Of a stretch of 64,000 nucleotides of DNA, positions 58,801 through 64,000 are shown piece after piece; the first letter of the stretch is position 1; each line of letters opens with the position of its first letter. A program made the position numbers and the translations under genes. The stretch is from positions 620,001-684,000 of the forward strand of contig JAXLYE010000004.1 in NCBI GenBank assembly GCA_046351595.1, written 5' to 3'. Below the pieces are notes generated by a model. It made no database searches. It saw nothing but the letters and a program-made list of their open reading frames with translations, and was not told where the DNA came from. This DNA is from JAXLYE01 sp046351595 (GTDB taxonomy: Bacteria; Myxococcota_A; Polyangia; Palsa-1104; JAEUJZ01).

Positions 58801-59209
58801 GCCCGAGCGCCTGGCCGATCGCGCCCTCGCTGCCGCCGGTGAGCGCGAACAGGCCCTGGCCCTCGGCCGCCAGCGTCTCCCAGCTCAGCGACGCCTGGCT
58901 CGGTTCGCGCTGCTTGGTGCGCGTGATCAGGCGGCACAGGTTGCGGTAGCCGCGCGCGTCCTCGCACAAGAGCAACAGCGGGTGCTCCGCGACCGTCACC
59001 TCGGCGCCGAAGATCGGGCGCAGGCCGTGCTGCTGCGCGGCCTTGTGCAGCCGCGGCGCCGCGTACATCCCGGCGCGGTCCGCGAGCGCGATCGACGAGT
59101 AGCCCAGCGCCGCCGCGCGCTCGATCAGGGCCTCGGGCAGCGACACGCCGCGCAGGAACGAGAACGCGCTCTGGCAGCGCAGCTCGACATACGGACTCCT
59201 CGTCGGCAC
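55862..59209 (-). CDS. dnaE2: Error-prone DNA polymerase III alpha subunit
   Basis: A 1115-aa C-family polymerase. The PHP domain is at residues 1-250 (VELRCQSAFSFLRGVSLPEALIERAAALGYSSIALADRAGM). The polymerase core has ILVQGRGSAANSAVCFALGITAVDP and the catalytic EWPDIDLDLPSG with Asp384-386-388. The HhH region is KVDLLGLGMMAALEEATHLV and the OB fold is near 1000-1090. It lacks the C-terminal tau-binding region, as usual for DnaE2. An acidic insertion (about 455-495, GPEDEDATGEADARDGEGD) is unusual. It performs translesion synthesis with ImuA and ImuB and is the last gene of the operon, 10 bp after imuB. Confidence 0.95.
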   Translation of the reverse strand: MPTRSPYVELRCQSAFSFLRGVSLPEALIERAAALGYSSIALADRAGMYAAPRLHKAAQQHGLRPIFGAEVTVAEHPLLLLCEDARGYRNLCRLITRTKQREPSQASLSWETLAAEGQGLFALTGGSEGAIGQALGRGAYDEADDALQRLIAALGPDHVAAELQLHFDEEEDRRNGAVVQLGRAHRLPLVLTNDVRMAAPEQQLLCDALTCVREGVQLEHAGTRLLKNGERYLKGPQEMAALLPDLPQAVENTVGIAERCQFSMKELSYRFPDFPLPPGEDQIGFLRAVVYDAAPTRFRPLGEKARAQIERELKLIDQLGLAGYFLIVWDIIQFCKSRGILVQGRGSAANSAVCFALGITAVDPLKMDLLFERFLSEERGEWPDIDLDLPSGSRREEVIQYLYRKYGAHACALTAVVISYRERSALRDLGKVLGFDKGALDRISRHLHRFGGPEDEDATGEADARDGEGDPERAAADGADPAEAEIRQALREAGMDPADERLQLLTQLYAEAQELPRHIGQHPGGMVIAAGRLDEVVPLEPARMPGRVVLQWDKDDCADLGMVKIDLLGLGMMAALEEATHLVPLHDGAPFDIAALPPDDPEVYRLLKRADTVGMFQVESRAQQRVLSATQPDRFYDLVVQVGLIRPGPIVGKMVGPYIRRRIGSEPIAYPHPSLQPILERTLGVPLFQEQVMKMAMVAAGFTGGQAELLRRAMDSKRGDTRKEAKMRELVGLLREGLQNQGMPPEAAAQIEHAITSFAQYGFPESHAISFAILAYASAYLKAHHPAVFYTSLLNAWPMGFYHPSTLLHDARRHGVRVLPIDVNHSKVLCTIEHPPDREHYHWSPELPPNVVPLSGAALHQRPPRGASPDTGPPSRVVRLGLRFVRGLSVRAAEALVREQPFQDLADVRRRCPELTQAELLTLAEIGAFAGLPDQPSRREALWQVSQLAQSGGPLLQRLSDDASPLAEMSLAERVLADLEGTGVTVGPHPLRLCRPQLAELGAVTAERVGTLPHGTEVRVAGLVIVRQRPATARGAFFLTMEDESGLLSATVSPQDFGTMRPVLISATGLLLHGTVDVRDGARSLRVSRCYDLGQVLSAYGATLRPTTTYGRSYG

Positions 59210-59219
59210 GGGCGCCTCC

Positions 59220-60722
59220 TCAGTCGTAGCGGGCGTCGAGGAACCAGCGGTCCTCGCGCAGATCGTGGAACAGCCGCAGCGCGTCGCCGGTGACCAGCTC
59301 GATGTCGTAGTAGTCGCGCGGGCTCTTGCGCAGCGTGCCGGCGCGCAGCCGGTACGGGCCGCCGCTCTTGTGGACCGCGCCCGCGAAGGTGCCCGCGAGC
59401 GCCCCGGTGATGGACTCGATCGCGTGGCCGCGCGCCTGCACCGTGACCTCGCGCGGCGGCCGGAAGATGTGCGCGGTCAGAAGGTGCGGCGGCGCGCCCT
59501 CCGGCGCCTCTGCCGTCGAGCGGACCTCTGCCGTCGCCTCCGCCGTCGGGAACTCGATGATCGCGGCCGCGCCCGGCAGGTGCGAGTCCGGCACCACCGG
59601 CCGACCGACCTGGCCCTCGCCGCACAGCGCGATCAGGCGCGCCAGCGTCGTCGCCAGCTTGTCCGGCAGCGGCCCGGCCGGCGCCAGCAGCGACAGCTGC
59701 GTCGGCCGGCTGCGCTGCGGTACGGTCTGCACCAGGACGGCGCGGACCTGTGCGGCCGGCGGGCGCGACGCGAGCTGCGTGCGCACCAGATCGAGCAGCG
59801 TCGCCACCGCGCGCGTCGGCGCCGCCAGCGTGATCGGCCGCTCGTCGGTGCTCTTGTCGGTGAGGTGCAGCCGCACCGTCAGCTCGCCGCAGGCCTGGTG
59901 CAGCGCCAGGAGCCGCGCCATCATCCGGTCGAGCAGCCCGCGCAGGATGAAGCTCAAAGGCTCCAGGTTGTCGAGCGGGTCCTCGAGCTCCGCGGTCTCG
60001 GTCAGAAGCGGCGGCGGCGGCGTCGGGGTGAGCGGCGTGTCGTCCTCGGCGCAGGCGAGGCGGTGCAGGCGCAGGCCGTCGCGCCCCAGGCGCGCCACCA
60101 CCTGCTTGCGCGGCAGCGCCGCCAGCTCGCGGATCGTGCGCAGGCCCCAGCGCGCGAGCAGCGCCGCCTGCGCCGGCGACGGCTCGAGCGCCGCGAGCGG
60201 CAGCCCGGCCAGCGCGGCCCGCTCCTCGCCCGAGGGGATCACGGTGACGCCGGCGCGGCAGAGCGCGATCACGCGCGCGACCGCCGGGTGATCCGCGATC
60301 GCCACCTGCGCGTGCAGCCCGACCTGCGCGACCCGCGCCTGCATCGCCTCGCCCAGCCCCGGCTCCGACGGGAAGAGCTGGCCCAGGTCGCCGACCTCGA
60401 GCAGCGCCAGCCCGCGCCCGAGCTCGACCTGCGGCGAGAACGCCGAGGCGGCGTCGTACAGCGCCTCGCTCGCCGCGGCCTCCAGCTCCTCGGTGCTGCG
60501 GCGTATCAGCAGGCCGCTGCAGCGCGCCGCCGCCTGTGCCAAAGAGACGCCCTTGCGCACGCCCGCGGCCCGCGCCGGCGCGCTCGCGGCCTCGACCAGG
60601 CCGCGCCCGTCCTCACCGCCCGCGACGACCGCGACGGCACGACCGCGCAGCGCCGGCTCGGCGCGCAAAAGCGCCTGCAGCGGCAGCGCGGGCAGGTGGA
60701 TACACGCGATGCGCGAGCGCAT
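59220..60722 (-). CDS. imuB: ImuB, inactive Y-family polymerase-like mutasome protein
   Basis: A 500-aa protein. The Y-family fold is recognisable (IACIHLPALPLQALLRAEPALRGRAVAVV; LEAASAPARAAGVRKGVSLAQAAARCSGLLIR). The N-terminal Asp of the catalytic site is replaced (CIHLPALPLQ) and the usual SIDE motif reads VELGRGLALLEV, so polymerase activity is not expected. Its family role is a scaffold joining beta clamp, ImuA/RecA and DnaE2. The C-terminal part (TAHIFRPPREVTVQARGHAI; YDIELVTGDALRLFHDLREDRWFLDARYD) is the typical ImuB ending. Confidence 0.92.
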   Translation of the reverse strand: MRSRIACIHLPALPLQALLRAEPALRGRAVAVVAGGEDGRGLVEAASAPARAAGVRKGVSLAQAAARCSGLLIRRSTEELEAAASEALYDAASAFSPQVELGRGLALLEVGDLGQLFPSEPGLGEAMQARVAQVGLHAQVAIADHPAVARVIALCRAGVTVIPSGEERAALAGLPLAALEPSPAQAALLARWGLRTIRELAALPRKQVVARLGRDGLRLHRLACAEDDTPLTPTPPPPLLTETAELEDPLDNLEPLSFILRGLLDRMMARLLALHQACGELTVRLHLTDKSTDERPITLAAPTRAVATLLDLVRTQLASRPPAAQVRAVLVQTVPQRSRPTQLSLLAPAGPLPDKLATTLARLIALCGEGQVGRPVVPDSHLPGAAAIIEFPTAEATAEVRSTAEAPEGAPPHLLTAHIFRPPREVTVQARGHAIESITGALAGTFAGAVHKSGGPYRLRAGTLRKSPRDYYDIELVTGDALRLFHDLREDRWFLDARYD

Positions 60723-60734
60723 GCCCCCTCCTCG

Positions 60735-61556
60735 TCAGCTGGCCAGGGCCGCCGCGGGCGCCTGCTCCTTGCGCAGCACCCAGCGCTCGGTGTCACCCGG
60801 CGTGCCGAGGCGGCTGCGCTGCACCGAGATCTGCGCCTGCAGACCGAGCAGCCGCTGCCGCGCCCCCGGCGCGTCGGACCACAGCGCCGCGTCCGCCTCA
60901 CAGCTCAGGGTGGCGACGGCAAAGCTGCCCGCGAGCGGGCGCGGCGCCGCCACCAGCACCGCGGCCTCGGCGCGCTCGGCGCGCTGCACCAGGCGCGGCC
61001 ACACCGAGGCCGGCGGCTCGTCGCCGCGGCGCCCGCGACCGCCGGACTCCTCGGCCCCGGCCAGGGGGCGGGCGCGCGTCTCGAGGCGGCGCTCGCTCTG
61101 GGACCGGGAGCTGCCGGCCCCTTCCGGGGTCCCGTCCGGCAGGTACATCGCCACCAGGCCAAAGCCCCCGGCGTCCAGCAGCAGATCCGCCGCCTTCAGG
61201 GCCTGATTAGCTGTTTTTACCTTTATCCAAAGTAAGCGGCTCAGCTCGACGCCCAGCGCCGCCGCGGCCGCCGGATCCAGCGCGTCGGCGCCGTCGATCA
61301 GCGCGACCAGCTCGCCGCGCTGCGTCGCTGCCGCCAGCGAGCGCAGGGTCAGCGAGAGCTTGCCCGCGGTGCCGATGACCTCGACCACCTTGCCGCGTGG
61401 CAGGCCGCCCTGGAGCGCCGCGTCCAGCCCGCTCAGCCCGGTCGAGAGGGGCGGCCGGCGCACCCCGCCGCGCGGCGCATACGCAGCGATCGCTCGTCGG
61501 AGATCGTCGATCGCCTGGGCTGTGTCAGCGGGGGGCGACGCGGCTGTCTGGAACAT
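60735..61556 (-). CDS. imuA: ImuA, RecA-like mutasome protein
   Basis: A 273-aa protein starting at MFQTAASPPADTAQAIDD. The RecA-like core begins LSTGLSGLDAALQGGLPRGKVVEVIGTAGKLSLTLRSLAAATQ. The P-loop is degenerate (GTAGKLS in place of GPESSGKT). LVALIDGADALDPAAAAALGVELSRLLWIK follows, close to the Walker B region. ImuA interacts with ImuB and RecA in translesion synthesis. The stop is 12 bp before imuB. A TTG at 61592 is possible but falls in the predicted -35 element, so ATG 61556 is preferred. Confidence 0.87.
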   Translation of the reverse strand: MFQTAASPPADTAQAIDDLRRAIAAYAPRGGVRRPPLSTGLSGLDAALQGGLPRGKVVEVIGTAGKLSLTLRSLAAATQRGELVALIDGADALDPAAAAALGVELSRLLWIKVKTANQALKAADLLLDAGGFGLVAMYLPDGTPEGAGSSRSQSERRLETRARPLAGAEESGGRGRRGDEPPASVWPRLVQRAERAEAAVLVAAPRPLAGSFAVATLSCEADAALWSDAPGARQRLLGLQAQISVQRSRLGTPGDTERWVLRKEQAPAAALAS

Positions 61557-61562
61557 GTGTTC
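61551..61562. promoter_or_regulatory. LexA-like box over the imuA start
   Basis: GAACATGTGTTC is a GAAC-N4-GTTC inverted repeat. On the coding strand CTGAACACATGTTCCAG matches 15 of 17 positions of the Myxococcus LexA consensus CTRHAMRYBYGTTCAGS as I remember it. The ATG of imuA lies inside the box. Confidence 0.65.
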
Positions 61563-61850
61563 AGTAATAAATGGGTCAATTTGGCAGATCAAGCCAATTG
61601 AGAGAACTTTGCCAAAATTTACCCAATTCTTGCCGGGCAGCGAAGGGACCTTTTTTTCCCCAATCGCGACCCGCGCCCACCTCGCCCGAGCCGCTGCGGG
61701 AACGCCCGAGCCTGCCCGAGCGGCGCGACGGGCCTGCCCGTATGCCAGGCCACCGACCGAGCCGAGCGACCTTGTGCCGCACGGTCGACCCGGCTAAGCT
61801 CCGGCGCCCGGTCACCTGTCTGCCCGCTTGGTAAGCTTGCAGGACCTCCG
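61557..61850. other. AT-rich divergent region between imuA and the membrane-anchored protein
   Basis: 294 bp with an AT-rich half next to imuA (about 61556-61660). It holds GCCAA-containing inverted motifs: TTGGC at 61581 facing GCCAA at 61593, and TTTGCCAAAATTT near 61609. The other half is GC-rich and featureless. No gene is supported. Confidence 0.5.
61564..61592 (-). promoter_or_regulatory. Predicted imuA promoter, leaderless
   Basis: On the minus strand TTGATC (61592-61587) and TATTAC (61569-61564) are separated by exactly 17 bp; each matches the sigma-70 consensus at 4 of 6 positions. Transcription would start about 7 nt later, at or next to the ATG at 61556, giving an mRNA without a leader. 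No Shine-Dalgarno sequence is present. Confidence 0.5.
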
Positions 61851-62534
61851 ATGTGGTTCCTCTTGCTGTGCGGGCTGTTCTTCGCGGCCGCGGTTGCGAC
61901 CTTCGTGTGGCGCCGTGTGCTGATTAAATATCAACTCATCTTTGCCAAAGAACACTTCATCGAGTTCGCGCAGGCGCTGGCTGAATTGAAGAAGAAGCAC
62001 CTCGAAGGATTCACCGATAGCGCGCCGGCCAAGCGGCTCGATCGGACCACGATCTCGCCCGGGGACGCGCCCCCGAACTTCGTCACCTCGGCCGGGCTCG
62101 CGCTTTTGTACTCCGTGCGGCCCGAGGGGCCGCGCACCGCGCACCACCTGTCCCTGTCCTACCGCGGCCAGCCCATCGCCTACGCCGCGGCGACGACGTT
62201 CCTGGCCTTTGCGGCGCGGCTGCTCGGTCTCCCGCCCGAGCGCCTCGCGGTCTCGCGCTCGCCGCGCGGCATCTACCACGCGCACCTGCTGATGACCGAG
62301 CCCGAGTACGCCGACTTCCGCGAGCGTGAGATCGAGATCCCGTATCCGGATCAGATCCGCGAGATCCAGCAGCGCTGCAACGAAGACCGCGCCCGCTGCT
62401 GGCCGCCGCTGCGCCTGGAGGCCGCGGGTGTCACCCCGGATATCAACATAAGCGCTGAAGCAGAGAAGGGCGCGGAGACGCCGGGTTCGCGTGCGGCCGA
62501 TGCGGCAGACGCCGCAGACGCGGACCCGCGCTAG
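61851..62534 (+). CDS. Membrane-anchored protein of unknown function
   Basis: A 227-aa protein. One N-terminal membrane helix (MWFLLLCGLFFAAAVATFVW) is followed by a basic/helical segment KYQLIFAKEHFIEFAQALAELKKKHLEGF and a soluble domain (TSAGLALLYSVRPEGPRTAHHLSLSYRGQPIAYAAATTFLAFAARLLG) that ends in an Ala/Asp-rich tail with AADAADAADA repeats. No family recognised. It is divergent from imuA and 58 bp before the ferritin-like gene. Confidence 0.7.
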   Translation: MWFLLLCGLFFAAAVATFVWRRVLIKYQLIFAKEHFIEFAQALAELKKKHLEGFTDSAPAKRLDRTTISPGDAPPNFVTSAGLALLYSVRPEGPRTAHHLSLSYRGQPIAYAAATTFLAFAARLLGLPPERLAVSRSPRGIYHAHLLMTEPEYADFREREIEIPYPDQIREIQQRCNEDRARCWPPLRLEAAGVTPDINISAEAEKGAETPGSRAADAADAADADPR

Positions 62535-62592
62535 CTCGGACCCGCCGCGAGCCCTGCAACCCCAGAGTCCACCGAGCTCAAGGAGGCCCCCC

Positions 62593-63975
62593 ATGGATGC
62601 GCTGACCCTCGGACGCCTGATCCGCCGCCTGGTCCTGACCTCGCTGTCGACGCCGCTGGTCACCGGAGCGGTCGGCTGCGGCACCGGGACACCCGATCCG
62701 GCGACGTTCTCGCCGCCGCAGTGCGTCTCCGAGGGGCGCCTGCACGTGGCCGGGCTGATGCCGGCCGTGCCCGTCGACTACGTGGCCCTGCGCGAGGACA
62801 GCAGCATCACCGGCACCGGCCCGGCCGTGATCAGCGAGAGCGGGACCCCGTGCGCGACCGCGCGCGACATGAGCACCTGCCGGTCGAAGCTGGCGGCGCT
62901 GCCGGGCCAGCCGGGCTTCCACGGCTGCGTCGACCACGCCTGCCCGCACACGCTGGCGATGACGCAGGGCGACAGCGTGCAGGCGATCTCCGACGCCGCG
63001 GGCGTGGCCGGATTCCTGGCCCCGGTCGACGCGCCGCAGGAGGCCGTGCTCATCGCCTACGCCAGCGGCTACGACCTGAGCTGCTCGGACCGCGAGCGCG
63101 GCGGCGTGCGGCCCGCGCCCGACGGCGACGGCTACGAGGTGCTGGCCAGCCGCATGACCAAGGACTGCGCGCCGATCGAGATCACCGGCTACCACCTCAA
63201 GGTCAGCAAGGCCGGCGCGGTCTCGGTGCTCAGCCAGCGCGTGCTCAGCACCAGCTCGGCCTGCGTCGGCCGGCGCCCGGCGGGGCTGGTCGAGCCGGCT
63301 CCCGAGGCGTGCCTGGCCGAAGACCTGGCCACGGAACTGGCCGAGAACCCGGTCGCGGGCTGCGACGCGCCCGGGCTCGTCGCGGTGGGCGAGTACTTCG
63401 CCGCGGCGGCGCGGCTGGAGGCGGCCTCGATCACGGCGTTCGAGGTGCTGCGGGCCGAGCTGCTCGCGCACGGCGCGCCCGCGGAGCTGCTCGCGGCCGC
63501 GAGCGAAGCGGCGGCCGACGAGGTCCGCCACGCCGAGCGGACCGCGGCGCTGGCCGCGCGCTACGGCGCCCGCTGCGCCGAGCCGCGGGTCGAGCCGCGA
63601 CCGCCGCGCCCGCTGCTCGAGCTCGCGATCGAGAACGCGGTCGAGGGCTGCGTGCGCGAGACCTTCGGCGCGCTGCTCGGCGCCTACCAGGCCGCCGCCG
63701 CCGCCGACCCCGAGGTCGCCGCGGCCATGGCCGGCATCGCCGAGGACGAGGCGCGCCACGCGGCGCTGGCCTGGCGGCTGGCGGCGTGGCTCGAGCCGCA
63801 GCTCGATGCCGGCGGGCTCGCCGCGGTGCGCGCGGCCCGGGCCGAGGCCGTCGCGACCCTGCGCCGCGAGCTCGCCGCCCCGGTCCCGCCCGAGCTCGAG
63901 CGGCTCGCCGGCGTGCCGGGCCCCGAGCGCGCCCTCGGGCTGCTGACCCAGCTCGCGCGCGAGCTGTGGGTCTAA
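62593..63975 (+). CDS. Secreted protein with C-terminal diiron ferritin-like domain
   Basis: A 460-aa protein starting at MDALTLGRLIRR with AAGGAGG six bases upstream. The N terminus LVLTSLSTPLVTGAVGC resembles a lipoprotein signal (VGC). Residues 25-265 are a Cys-rich domain with eleven or more Cys. Residues about 265-430 are ferritin-like: Glu in EYFAAAARLEAASITAFEVL, ExxH in ADEVRHAERT near 310, Glu in CVRETFGALLGAYQ near 356, and ExxH in AEDEARHAALAWRL near 384. These complete a diiron site. The role (oxidation or metal storage at the cell surface) is unknown. The last 25 bases of the window after it hold no gene. Confidence 0.82.
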   Translation: MDALTLGRLIRRLVLTSLSTPLVTGAVGCGTGTPDPATFSPPQCVSEGRLHVAGLMPAVPVDYVALREDSSITGTGPAVISESGTPCATARDMSTCRSKLAALPGQPGFHGCVDHACPHTLAMTQGDSVQAISDAAGVAGFLAPVDAPQEAVLIAYASGYDLSCSDRERGGVRPAPDGDGYEVLASRMTKDCAPIEITGYHLKVSKAGAVSVLSQRVLSTSSACVGRRPAGLVEPAPEACLAEDLATELAENPVAGCDAPGLVAVGEYFAAAARLEAASITAFEVLRAELLAHGAPAELLAAASEAAADEVRHAERTAALAARYGARCAEPRVEPRPPRPLLELAIENAVEGCVRETFGALLGAYQAAAAADPEVAAAMAGIAEDEARHAALAWRLAAWLEPQLDAGGLAAVRAARAEAVATLRRELAAPVPPELERLAGVPGPERALGLLTQLARELWV

Positions 63976-64000
63976 CTCCGACGCCGCGGTCTTTGAACCG

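Overview
The window is about 70% GC, densely coded on both strands, with short intergenic gaps and many genes that overlap by 1-8 bp. Several features point to Myxococcota (myxobacteria): lipoproteins with FG-GAP/VCBS repeats and with a ferritin-like domain, a 3-hydroxyacyl-CoA dehydrogenase placed N-terminal to an enoyl-CoA hydratase, paired squalene-forming HpnC/HpnD, an imuA-imuB-dnaE2 mutasome operon, and large proline/alanine-rich tails. This assignment is inferred from gene content; no rRNA or other marker is present. No tRNA, rRNA, CRISPR array, insertion sequence or prophage was recognised.

Layout. 1-13 kb: end of a short-chain dehydrogenase, a DUF2059 protein, an AtuA-type protein, an MFS exporter, a multi-PAS histidine kinase, a lipoprotein with a hairpin leader, a GNAT enzyme, a multi-pass membrane protein and a Tat-exported epimerase-like protein divergent from a YD-repeat-like secreted protein. 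13-18 kb: a minus-strand run murI - DHH phosphoesterase - kynureninase - tryptophan dioxygenase, headed by a small Fis-type DNA-binding protein. 18-27 kb: two coiled-coil membrane proteins end to end, a homocysteine methyltransferase, an RlpA-like protein, and inorganic pyrophosphatase divergent from a HelD-like helicase. 27-32 kb: envelope genes ending in a CPA2 antiporter. 32-40 kb: FG-GAP lipoprotein, hpnC-hpnD, BY-kinase, Nudix and YkgJ-type proteins. 40-45.5 kb: a small secreted peptide with a long leader, a PAS/STAS regulator, a GST, a YdcF-like and a secreted protein. 45.5-53 kb: a lipid-oxidation region with a FadN-like bifunctional enzyme, a TetR-P450 operon with two palindromic operators, and a lipoprotein joining a cytochrome c domain to a PHM-type copper monooxygenase, divergent from a second TetR. 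53-64 kb: a winged-helix regulator with two DUF5985-like membrane proteins, HutD-like and GST-like proteins, imuA-imuB-dnaE2, a membrane-anchored unknown and a ferritin-like lipoprotein.

Regulatory signals worth most attention. (1) The same 22-bp operator architecture (TTATTGACGG-like arm, 2-bp centre, CCGTCAATAA-like arm) occurs twice between the copper monooxygenase and its divergent TetR (52287-52341) and twice 40 kb away between the epimerase and the YD-repeat gene (12320-12381), which suggests one regulon. (2) imuA appears to have a leaderless promoter, with a LexA-like GAAC-N4-GTTC box lying over the predicted transcription and translation start. (3) A lipoprotein gene at 7398 has two nested perfect stems in its leader, the outer one ending exactly at the start codon. 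(4) At least seven unrelated genes carry 6-15-bp in-frame tandem repeats, most encoding low-complexity tails.
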